Assembly: GCA_003160265.1 (NCBI GenBank)
Contig: PLQY01000089.1
Coordinates: 273-6,633, forward strand
Origin: Peptococcaceae bacterium
GTDB taxonomy: Bacteria > Bacillota > DSM-12270 > Thermacetogeniales > Thermacetogeniaceae
DNA: 6,361 nt
Reading direction: 5' to 3'
The position numbers and the translations under genes were made by a program. The notes below the pieces were generated by a model that ran no database searches, was not told the origin of the DNA, and worked only from the letters and a program-made list of their open reading frames with translations. Each line of letters starts with the position of its first letter. The first letter of the stretch is position 1. Of the stretch, positions 1 to 5,277 are shown piece after piece.

Positions 1-100
1 AGCCGGTGATCACCAGTGACTGGGTGCTGAACCGTTCGACTTGCATGTGTTAAGCACGCCGCCAGCGTTCGTCCTGAGCCAGGATCAAACTCTCCAAATA
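1..100 (-). rRNA. rrs: 16S ribosomal RNA, 5' end (partial, continues past the left edge)
   Basis: The reverse complement of this stretch contains the near-universal bacterial 16S start: AGAGTTTGATCCTGGCTCAG (E. coli positions 8-27) at 93 down to 74. It is followed by the conserved block through GGCGGCGTGCTTAACACATG and CAAGTCGAACGG. Counting back from AGAGTTTG puts base 1 of the mature RNA near position 100. After CGAACGG the sequence enters the V1 region (helix 6): a CGGT/ACCG closing stem and an inner CACC/GGTG hairpin can be drawn, so this part looks like a normal helix. Only about 100 nt are in the window; the rest of the rRNA operon lies to the left. The 5' end is set by homology, not by a visible processing site. 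Confidence 0.97.
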
Positions 101-135
101 AGCTTTTTTAACTTAACGCTCTGCACGGCTATTCA

Positions 136-148
136 GTTTTCAAGGACC
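136..148 (-). promoter_or_regulatory. boxA-like antitermination element in the rRNA leader
   Basis: On the minus strand the leader reads GGTCCTTGAAAAC, followed by TGAATA, about 36 nt before the mature 16S end. This resembles the (T)CTTTGAAAACT block that recurs in Bacillus and Clostridium rRNA leaders and spacers and is regarded as the Gram-positive counterpart of the NusB/S10-binding boxA. It would lie in the transcript from the promoter at 195-223. The match is by eye. It may also be part of the precursor stem used in 16S processing. Confidence 0.5.
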
Positions 149-194
149 TGCTACTGCCGCCTCCGCCATTCGGTGAGGAGCGACAACGTTTTAT

Positions 195-223
195 ATCTTA
201 GCATGGGCATTAACACTTGTCAA
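195..223 (-). promoter_or_regulatory. rRNA operon promoter (sigma-A type), proximal
   Basis: On the minus strand a perfect -35 TTGACA (223-218) is separated by exactly 17 nt from a -10 TAAGAT (200-195; 5 of 6 against TATAAT if the first T is aligned with a one-base offset, 4 of 6 in strict register). Transcription should start near 188, giving a leader of about 88 nt before the 16S RNA. It has the best spacing and -35 in this intergenic region and points straight into the rRNA gene, so it is probably a main rRNA promoter. Confidence 0.8.
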
Positions 224-278
224 GAACCATTATCCCCATTTTCGCACTTTGTTTGCACCTTTTTCGAATGCATTTCTA

Positions 279-308
279 ATGATACCACTACCCTGTTTTG
301 TCATGCAA
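279..308 (-). promoter_or_regulatory. Possible second rRNA promoter
   Basis: On the minus strand TTGCAT (308-303) is followed after 18 nt by TATCAT (284-279), which matches TATAAT at 5 of 6 positions. The start would be near 272, about 84 nt upstream of the proximal start. Tandem promoters are common for Firmicutes rRNA operons. The -35 is weak (3 of 6), so this is tentative. Confidence 0.4.
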
Positions 309-312
309 GGAT

Positions 313-390
313 CAGGAGAGCGCTCAATCTGCGAGTTAAATGCGCATAGTGATCAATTATCAAAATAGTTCAATATAGTACAGGAGAGCG
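313..390. repeat. 10-bp direct repeat CAGGAGAGCG
   Basis: CAGGAGAGCG occurs at 313-322 and again at 381-390 (CGCTCTCCTG on the transcribed strand), 68 nt apart. A related CGCTCCTCAC sits at 182-173, just after the predicted start of the proximal rRNA promoter. The copies may mark initially transcribed sequences of tandem rRNA promoters or a protein site. At this length chance cannot be excluded. Confidence 0.45.
335..363 (-). promoter_or_regulatory. Possible third, distal rRNA promoter
   Basis: On the minus strand TTGATA (363-358) lies 17 nt before TTTAAC (340-335). The -35 matches at 5 of 6 positions; the -10 is poor. Its downstream sequence contains CGCTCTCC starting 13 nt below the -10, just as CGCTCC begins 13 nt below the -10 of the proximal promoter. 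That similarity is the main reason to list it. Confidence 0.25.
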
Positions 391-415
391 TGGGTATACG
401 AGTTTATGCTTTCTT

Positions 416-1054
416 TCATGGCGAGCCGCTGGCAAAGAAGTTGACGTAAAAAGATGGAACCGGGCCCACGATCACGGTATCCGTAATGGGAACCTGGGTG
501 CTGACGGTGACCTCGGAAGAAACCAGGGGCACTACTACCTGTACCTGGGTTTCGATGTCCAGATAGATCTGGTGCCGCGTCTGGTTGATCCCCGCAGCCT
601 CGAATTTGTCGAACACGCTGGTGCGGACGGTTCCGACCGGGTAGATGGAGACCTTGACCCGGGGGCCATAGTTTGCCAGCAGTTGACTTCCCAGCACCTG
701 GCCAACCGGAATATAGAACTGTTCACTGGCAAGCCCCTGGAGGGCGGATTGGATTGAGAGCGTGGTGTCTGAGGCCAGTTGGTTGATGCGCACAATATTG
801 GGCTGCATCAAGACGATCTGGCCCTGGTTGTCTTTCTGCACCATGATCAACTGGTTGTAATCAACATTGGCGATATTATCCCTGATTGCCCGGTTGACCG
901 CATCCGTCGCCACCCAACGCGCCTCGGCCTCGGCCATTGCCTTGATCGTGGGCCTCAGGTCGTGTTCAAAAAGAATGAAGCCACCGACCAGGATTACCAG
1001 GGCTCCAAACACAGCTAACAAGATCAACCTGATATCCGGTGTCCGGCGATACAA
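416..1054 (-). CDS. yunB: Sporulation protein YunB
   Basis: This encodes about 212 residues of the YunB family, membrane-anchored proteins made in the mother cell during sporulation; in Bacillus subtilis yunB belongs to the sigma-E regulon and is needed for efficient spore formation. A short basic N-terminus (YRRTPD) precedes one transmembrane segment at about residues 10-29. The family hallmark region follows at 33-60 (LRPTIKAMAEAEAR and after), then a beta-rich extracytoplasmic domain rich in V/T/S. The open frame begins at a GTG at 1063, but the GAGGGG ribosome site touches that codon. The TTG at 1054 lies 8 nt after GAGGGGG, so I prefer it; the difference is three residues. It lies 147 nt below tyrS with its own promoter-like element. 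No clear terminator separates it from the rRNA promoters. Family assignment is from recognition of the N-terminal pattern and size. Confidence 0.85.
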   Translation of the reverse strand: MYRRTPDIRLILLAVFGALVILVGGFILFEHDLRPTIKAMAEAEARWVATDAVNRAIRDNIANVDYNQLIMVQKDNQGQIVLMQPNIVRINQLASDTTLSIQSALQGLASEQFYIPVGQVLGSQLLANYGPRVKVSIYPVGTVRTSVFDKFEAAGINQTRHQIYLDIETQVQVVVPLVSSEVTVSTQVPITDTVIVGPVPSFYVNFFASGSP

Positions 1055-1084
1055 TACTGCCACCCCCTCGCAGGTACCCCTTCC

Positions 1085-1092
1085 ATTATATG
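1085..1092 (-). promoter_or_regulatory. Putative -10 element for yunB (CATATAAT)
   Basis: On the minus strand CATATAAT lies 30 nt upstream of the preferred yunB start. It matches the sigma-E -10 consensus CATACAnT at 7 of 8 positions and also contains a perfect sigma-A TATAAT. I see no good -35 for either factor at the usual distance (for sigma-A, TTGTCA is 20 nt away). Transcription would begin near 1078, leaving a short leader that includes the GAGGGGG site. YunB belongs to a sigma-E-controlled family, so a sigma-E reading is favoured, by inference. Confidence 0.4.
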
Positions 1093-1201
1093 CAGAAGGA
1101 GGCGAAGAGGTGACAAGCCTCAGGAAAAATGATCCTGCTAGAATTATCTATATCGTCAACCTTGTCCAAGTCACGAGTGTGTGGCCATCAGAGTATCAAG
1201 C

Positions 1202-2455
1202 TTACGACAGATGGGCCTCGATGCTGATGCGGGCAAATTTCCTTTTCCCGACGCTGATCACCACCCCGTCGCGCAGCACTAGATGACAATCGGGATCGGC
1301 AACCTTTTCGCCGTCAATCTTGACCGCTCCCTGGTTGATCAGCCTTTTCCCTTCAGAACTGCCGGAGGCCAGGCCGGTCTTGGCCAACAGTTTGGGCAGC
1401 CAGATGCTGCCGTCTGGTTCGAGATCGGCGAGAGGCAGGCTGACTTCGGGAATCTCCTCCGGGGCCTCTCTCTTTTGAAACACCGCCACAAAATCCTGTT
1501 CCGCCTTTTGGGCCGCCTCTTGCCCGTAGAACAGGGCGACCAGTTCCCGGGCGAGCCTCATCTTGGCGTCCCGGGGGTGCAGCACACCTGTTGCCATCTC
1601 CTGCTTTATCTGATTGACCTCATCAGTCCCTACAGGGGTCACCAACTCGAAGTAGCGGGTGATCAACTCGTCGCACAGGGACATGGTCTTGCCGTAGATC
1701 TCCTTCGGCGGTTCTGAGATCCCGATGTAGTTGCCCAGGCTCTTGCTCATCTTTTGAACGCCGTCCAATCCCTCCAGGATCGGCAACATCAAAGCCACCT
1801 GCGGTTCCTGGCCGTACTCCCGTTGCAGGTCCCTGCCGACCAGCAGGTTGAACTTCTGGTCGGTGCCGCCAAGTTCCACATCCGCCTGCAGGGCCACCGA
1901 ATCGTAGGCTTGCATCAATGGATACAGGAGCTCGTGCACGCCGATCGGGTAGCCGTCGCGGTAGCGCTTGGCGAAATCATCCCGCTCCAGCACCCTGGCG
2001 ACGGTGTACTTGGCCGCCAGCTCGATCACCCCGGCAAAGTTAAGGGGGGCCAGCCAGGTGCTGTTAAAGGCCACCTCGATCTTATCGAGGTCGAGCACCT
2101 TTCCGACTTGCTCCCTATAGGTAGCCAGGTTCTCCAGGATCTGATCCTCGGTCAACTGTTTGCGGATCTCCGAACGCCCGGAGGGGTCACCCACCCGGGT
2201 GGTGAAATCGCCCAGAATGAGGACGACATGATGCCCCAACTCCTGGAACTGGCGAAGTTTGTGCAAAACCACGGTATGCCCCAGGTGAATGTCGGGCGCG
2301 GTAGGATCGAGGCCGAGTTTCACGGTCAGAGGCTTGCCCTGTTTGATGGAACGCTTCAGCTTCTGTACCAGTTCCTCCTCCGGGACAATCTCTGCCGTCC
2401 CGCGGGTGATCGTCTCCCACTGTGTTTTAAAATCACTCACCGGACCGGACGCCAT
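1202..2455 (-). CDS. tyrS: Tyrosyl-tRNA synthetase
   Basis: A complete 417-residue class I synthetase that activates tyrosine with ATP and loads it on tRNA-Tyr in the cytoplasm. The HIGH motif appears as HLGH at residues 57-60 within DPTAPDIHLGH, and KMSKS at 235-239. The tyrosine pocket region YPLMQAYD is at 178-185 and GGTDQ at 196-200. An S4 RNA-binding domain covers about 350-410 (LASGSSEGKRLINQGAVKIDG). The PDIHLGH form and length suggest the TyrZ-like branch rather than the shorter TyrS type. The ATG follows GAGGAGG by 6 nt, and the stop codon of the upstream nif3-rnh gene overlaps that ribosome site, leaving 11 nt between the genes, so coupled translation is likely. There is no room for a T-box leader directly in front of this gene, unlike many Firmicutes tyrS genes. 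Start, stop and all motifs are intact. Confidence 0.97.
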   Translation of the reverse strand: MASGPVSDFKTQWETITRGTAEIVPEEELVQKLKRSIKQGKPLTVKLGLDPTAPDIHLGHTVVLHKLRQFQELGHHVVLILGDFTTRVGDPSGRSEIRKQLTEDQILENLATYREQVGKVLDLDKIEVAFNSTWLAPLNFAGVIELAAKYTVARVLERDDFAKRYRDGYPIGVHELLYPLMQAYDSVALQADVELGGTDQKFNLLVGRDLQREYGQEPQVALMLPILEGLDGVQKMSKSLGNYIGISEPPKEIYGKTMSLCDELITRYFELVTPVGTDEVNQIKQEMATGVLHPRDAKMRLARELVALFYGQEAAQKAEQDFVAVFQKREAPEEIPEVSLPLADLEPDGSIWLPKLLAKTGLASGSSEGKRLINQGAVKIDGEKVADPDCHLVLRDGVVISVGKRKFARISIEAHLS

Positions 2456-2466
2456 AGAAATCCTCC

Positions 2467-4131
2467 TCAGGCTGGATGCTTTATGTGTTCGTCAATCGCC
2501 TGGTTTGCCAATCTATCGGCTCGCTTGTTGAGTTCCCGCGGTACATGAAGCACCGTGCAAGTCCGCAACTGGCTTGCCAAACGCCGGGCTTGCCGCATCA
2601 GGGTGACCAGTCCCGGGTTCTGTACCCTGTATATCCCATTCCACTGATTGGCCAGCAGCTCACTGTCAGTGTAGATTTCCACCTGCCCCGCCCCCAGGGT
2701 CAGCGATTCCTGGAGAGCCAGGATGAGCGCCTGGTACTCTGCAGCATTGTTCGTCGTCTGACCCAGGTATTTCTTGCTTTCACGTACCGGACTTTTTTGT
2801 TCGTCAAGAATCGCCACGCCGGCACCGGCATTTCCCGGATTGCCCCGGGATGCTCCGTCAATGTAAATGAGCAGCTTCTCGTGCGTCTCCCGCCCCCCAG
2901 TTTCCGGCTCGCCTCCACTTGAACTATTCATGCTCTCCGCTTTGACGGCCGCGGCAGGTTCTCCGGCTCTATCCGACGGCGGAGCCGGCATCACCGGCCA
3001 ACTCCCCAGGTATACATTTAGAAAGGGATCCGTATTGATGCGACTGGTTAGGATCTCCAACCGCTCTCCGGCCAGAGCCGCCTTCTCGGCCAAGTATTTG
3101 GCCATAGCCGGTACAATAATCTTTTCGGTGGCATGGTGCCCGGCGTCGATAACCGCAATTCCCTGACCGAGAGCATTAAGGGCGTCATGATGTTTGACGT
3201 CGCCGGTTAGATAGACGTCGGCGCCCGCCTCGAGGGCGCGCTTTAGCAACGACATGGCGGCCCCTCCGCAGAGGGCGACGACGGAGATTAGCCGCCCAGA
3301 ATCGCCCACCAGCCGCAACGCCTGTAGGCCCAGGGCATCTCCGACTTGTTCCGCAAAAGCATGGAGGGGCTTGGGGTCGGGCAGTCTCCCGATTCTGCCC
3401 AAACCGACCTTGCCTGGCGCCTGATTCTTGAGCAGGCAGAGATCATAAGCCACCTCTTCGTAGGGATGGGCAGCGAACATCGCCCCGATCACCGCCGTCA
3501 GCCTGGTTTCCGGGACCACCGTCTCCAGTCTCGATTCTTCAGCCCGCTCCAGGGCGCCGATCCGGCCCAGAAAGGGATGAGTGTCCGGTAACGGACGGAA
3601 GGTACCGGTTCCGCCCACCTGGAAGGTGCACTCGTCATAATTGCCGATCCAGCCGGCCCCGGCATTGCAGATCGCCTGGCGAACCTCGTCTTCATGACCA
3701 CGGGGGATAAAGACCGCCAGCTTGTACAACTTCTCCTGCGGCGCCGGGCGTAAGACCCTGATCTCAGCAAGGCCCAGACGTTCCGCCAGCAGATCGTTCA
3801 CGCCGCCGGCCGCCGCATCCATGTTGGTGTGAGCCGCGTAAAAGTGGATCCTGTTTTCCACCAACCGGACCGCCAGTGATGCCGGGAAGCTGTCATAGTC
3901 AAGCCTGGCCAGGGGATCGCGGATCAGGGGATGGTGAGACACGATCAACTGCACCTTTTCTTTGACTGCCTCAGCGATCACTTCCGGTGTGACCTCCAGG
4001 GTAACCAGCACCTTCTCTACTTCGGTACCCCGCGACCCCACCTGAAGCCCGATACTGTCCCCATCCTCGGCCATCAGGGGTGGCGCCCATTCCTCCAGCC
4101 AATCGATCACCGTCTGGCATATAACCGGCAT
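2467..4131 (-). CDS. Nif3-like dinuclear metal-centre protein fused to RNase HI
   Basis: A 554-residue two-part protein in one uninterrupted frame. Residues 1 to about 375 are a complete Nif3/YqfO protein. The metal ligands are visible as H66-H67 (VSHHP), D105 (HTNMD), H332 and E336 (GHHATE). The PII/CutA-like insert typical of Bacillus YqfO spans about 135-235, including GNYDECTF and HPYEEVAYD; the usual C-terminus (SRINTDPF) ends the half. A linker of about 40 residues rich in A, P, S, G and E follows. Residues 419-548 form an RNase HI domain with all four catalytic carboxylates: D425 (YIDGASRGNPG), E465 (AEYQAL), D489 (YTDSELL) and D539 (RADRLAN). RNase HI cleaves RNA in RNA:DNA hybrids; the biochemical role of Nif3 proteins is unsettled. 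I chose ATG 4131, 8 nt after GAGGAG; the GTG at 4140 abuts that site. An internal ATG (residue 401) could also start a free RNase HI. Confidence 0.93.
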   Translation of the reverse strand: MPVICQTVIDWLEEWAPPLMAEDGDSIGLQVGSRGTEVEKVLVTLEVTPEVIAEAVKEKVQLIVSHHPLIRDPLARLDYDSFPASLAVRLVENRIHFYAAHTNMDAAAGGVNDLLAERLGLAEIRVLRPAPQEKLYKLAVFIPRGHEDEVRQAICNAGAGWIGNYDECTFQVGGTGTFRPLPDTHPFLGRIGALERAEESRLETVVPETRLTAVIGAMFAAHPYEEVAYDLCLLKNQAPGKVGLGRIGRLPDPKPLHAFAEQVGDALGLQALRLVGDSGRLISVVALCGGAAMSLLKRALEAGADVYLTGDVKHHDALNALGQGIAVIDAGHHATEKIIVPAMAKYLAEKAALAGERLEILTSRINTDPFLNVYLGSWPVMPAPPSDRAGEPAAAVKAESMNSSSGGEPETGGRETHEKLLIYIDGASRGNPGNAGAGVAILDEQKSPVRESKKYLGQTTNNAAEYQALILALQESLTLGAGQVEIYTDSELLANQWNGIYRVQNPGLVTLMRQARRLASQLRTCTVLHVPRELNKRADRLANQAIDEHIKHPA

Positions 4132-4160
4132 TCCTGCCACTCCTCACTCATTTTTTCGGC

Positions 4161-4194
4161 GCAAAAGCTGCTTCATCCAAGGCAAGAGCTGCTT
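4161..4194. repeat. 13-bp direct repeat in the trmK to nif3 gap
   Basis: GCAAAAGCTGCTT (4161-4173) and GCAAGAGCTGCTT (4182-4194) match at 12 of 13 positions with a 21-nt period. The second copy also belongs to a small imperfect hairpin (CCAAG at 4178-4182 pairing with CTTGG at 4192-4196). There is no T-run on the transcribed side, so it does not look like a terminator. The gap is 88 nt, and the trmK transcript probably reads through it. Confidence 0.5.
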
Positions 4195-4219
4195 GGACTG
4201 CGACAATCCCGTTGGCGGA

Positions 4220-4987
4220 CTATGGGCGCCAAACCTCGAAGGGATCGGCCCCGGGATCGGAACCCAGGTTTAACTCATCGATGATCGCTTTATAAAAAGC
4301 AACCTTTCCGGCCCATTCCTGCCTACGCTGCCTGGCTGCCGGAGTCTGGGCGCGCCTCAAGGCTATCAGCGCGCTTTCCATATCCCGGATCTGCTTGTCC
4401 AGGTATGCAGCCAGCAGATGGTGCTTCTTCTCCAGCAGTCTGGGGCCGATTTCCAGTAGTAAATCGCCGCGATCATCAGACCTTGCCACCTGCAGTCTTT
4501 TTTCTGCTGTACCCGGACGCTCGGCAACGACGATCTCATAGAAGTGCTCATCATCAATCACCAGGTCTTCATCGACCAGGTCCCAACCATTGCCAAGCAG
4601 CCAGCGGCGTACCTGGCCAGCCCCTACCGACGGTTGCAGAACAAGGCGGTCTATCTGCTGCAGCACTTCCCCGGCCCTGCCCAGAATCTCGTTGATCTTG
4701 ACGCCGCCCATGCCGGCGATGATGATCACGTTGACTTCTCCAGGTTGGATAATGTCCAGGCCGTCCCCCTGCCTGAGGTCCACCTGCTTCCACAGGTTAA
4801 ACAGGCCAACATTCGACCTGGCAGCTTCCAGAGGGCCTGCTTGCAGGTCGGTAGCGATGATCCTGCTGCAGGTTCCCTGTCGCGCCAGGTAAACAGGCAG
4901 CAAGGCGTGATCGGTTCCAATATCCGCCACAAGGGATGACTGCGGCACATAGCTCGCAATCCGCAGCAGTCTTTCCGGCAGCTTCAC
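4220..4987 (-). CDS. trmK: tRNA (adenine22-N1)-methyltransferase TrmK
   Basis: A 255-residue SAM-dependent enzyme of the TrmK (YqfN) family, which methylates N1 of A22 in the tRNA D-arm of Gram-positive bacteria. The Rossmann-type methyltransferase half shows motif I VADIGTDHALLP (20-31), an acidic ribose site ATDLQ (45-49), GDGLD (74-78) and the family signature IIIAGMGG (88-95), then LQPSVGAGQVRRWL. The last 90 or so residues are a helical, charged coiled-coil-like tail. The frame is open up to an ATG at 5215, but family members begin right before KLPERL. The GTG at 4987 has GGGAG 7 nt upstream, so the 76-codon extension is probably untranslated leader. In Bacillus trmK follows sigA and precedes the nif3 homologue yqfO; here the nif3 link is kept, but sigA is replaced by the divergent rlmD. 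The length fits the roughly 240-residue family. Confidence 0.93.
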   Translation of the reverse strand: MKLPERLLRIASYVPQSSLVADIGTDHALLPVYLARQGTCSRIIATDLQAGPLEAARSNVGLFNLWKQVDLRQGDGLDIIQPGEVNVIIIAGMGGVKINEILGRAGEVLQQIDRLVLQPSVGAGQVRRWLLGNGWDLVDEDLVIDDEHFYEIVVAERPGTAEKRLQVARSDDRGDLLLEIGPRLLEKKHHLLAAYLDKQIRDMESALIALRRAQTPAARQRRQEWAGKVAFYKAIIDELNLGSDPGADPFEVWRP

Positions 4988-5082
4988 TCCACCACTCCCA
5001 CAATCCGCGGCATCGTCCGGCAAGCAGCAGCCATTCCCTGGTGAGGCTTGCTTTTGAACAGCCAAACAAAACCGAATTGCAA
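4984..5082 (-). CDS. Possible 32-codon upstream ORF overlapping the trmK start
   Basis: A TTG at 5082 stands 5 nt after a perfect GGAGG (5092-5088), the strongest ribosome site in this gap. The frame runs 32 codons (beginning MQFGFVWLFKSK) and its TGA overlaps the trmK GTG as GTGA, a classic layout for coupled translation. No known product is recognised. The peptide has an aromatic, basic N-terminus and no clear signal or membrane segment. It may be a regulatory leader peptide. The ribosome site could instead be chance, or could serve an unusual extended trmK start. Confidence 0.3.
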   Translation of the reverse strand: MQFGFVWLFKSKPHQGMAAACRTMPRIVGVVE

Positions 5083-5095
5083 ATTTTCCTCCATT

Positions 5096-5110
5096 AGAAT
5101 ACCATATTCT
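5096..5110 (-). promoter_or_regulatory. Hairpin just before the GGAGG site in the trmK leader
   Basis: AGAATA (5096-5101) and TATTCT (5105-5110) are perfect 6-bp arms around a 3-nt loop. In the minus-strand transcript the hairpin ends 3 nt before the GGAGG at 5092-5088, where it could affect ribosome access. The stem is AT-rich and so only weakly stable. Confidence 0.35.
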
Positions 5111-5170
5111 CAGGCTGCACACTAGAACCAGACCTCTAAGAGTTTGTGAGGAATTAGATTCTATTGGCGT

Positions 5171-5187
5171 AGCATCCAGCGGATGTT
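5171..5187 (-). promoter_or_regulatory. Small stem-loop in the trmK leader
   Basis: CATCC (5173-5177) and GGATG (5181-5185) pair across a triloop, and the stem extends to 7 pairs, one a possible wobble, with the flanking bases. It lies about 90 nt upstream of the putative upstream ORF. Its role is unknown. Confidence 0.35.
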
Positions 5188-5191
5188 GAAC

Positions 5192-5205
5192 TTGTTTACA
5201 AACAA
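5192..5205. repeat. Palindrome TTGTTTACAAACAA (operator-like)
   Basis: Perfect 6-bp arms TTGTTT and AAACAA flank a central AC, in the divergent gap. It overlaps the weak trmK -10 candidate. A related imperfect palindrome, ATTGTTTATGGACAAT, lies at 5245-5260 and shares TTGTTTA with it; the centres are 54 bp apart, close to five helical turns. This resembles a pair of repressor sites, but no cognate regulator is encoded in the window. Confidence 0.4.
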
Positions 5206-5244
5206 TATTTTCCATGATTACCCAATTAAAACATTTCTTTATCC

Positions 5245-5260
5245 ATTGTTTATGGACAAT
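5245..5260. repeat. Imperfect palindrome just before the rlmD ribosome site
   Basis: ATTGTTTATGGACAAT has arms ATTGT and ACAAT that extend by two G:U pairs if transcribed. It lies immediately upstream of the rlmD ribosome-binding site at 5263-5271. It could be an operator or a weak mRNA hairpin that masks the start region. Confidence 0.35.
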
Positions 5261-5277
5261 AGAAAGGATGGCTACGG

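Larger units (their letters stand above)
4988..5277. other. Divergent AT-rich intergenic region between trmK and rlmD
   Basis: About 290 bases, visibly richer in A and T than the flanking genes between roughly 5080 and 5275. Apart from the possible small upstream ORF it holds two hairpins on the trmK leader strand (5171-5187 and 5096-5110) and two palindromes (5192-5205 and 5245-5260). A weak trmK promoter candidate is TTTAAT (5230-5225) 17 nt before TATTGT (5207-5202). No consensus promoter for rlmD was found. No tRNA, riboswitch or T-box signature that I recognise is present. Confidence 0.6.

Noticed and set aside
1..70. Unusual insertion in the 16S V1 region
   Set aside because: The sequence after CGAACGG can be folded as an ordinary helix 6, and the window ends before its far side is complete, so no insertion can be claimed.
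41..349. Plus-strand 102-codon open frame at the left end
   Set aside because: It lies antisense to the 16S rRNA 5' end, its leader and its promoters. The protein has no recognisable domain and there is no ribosome site worth noting.
1098..1122. Possible terminator between tyrS and yunB (GAGGC/GCCTC stem)
   Set aside because: The stem has only about 5 pairs with a loop of more than 10 nt, and no T-run follows on the minus strand; it overlaps purine-rich sequence that may be chance.
1754..2548. Long plus-strand open frame (264 codons) antisense to tyrS
   Set aside because: It is a shadow of the GC-rich tyrS coding strand; the opposite strand has every TyrRS motif, and the antisense product resembles nothing.
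5080..5277. tRNA gene or known riboswitch in the divergent gap
   Set aside because: No cloverleaf arms, GGTTCGAATCC-like T-loop or T-box sequence (TGGNACCGCG-like) was found on either strand.
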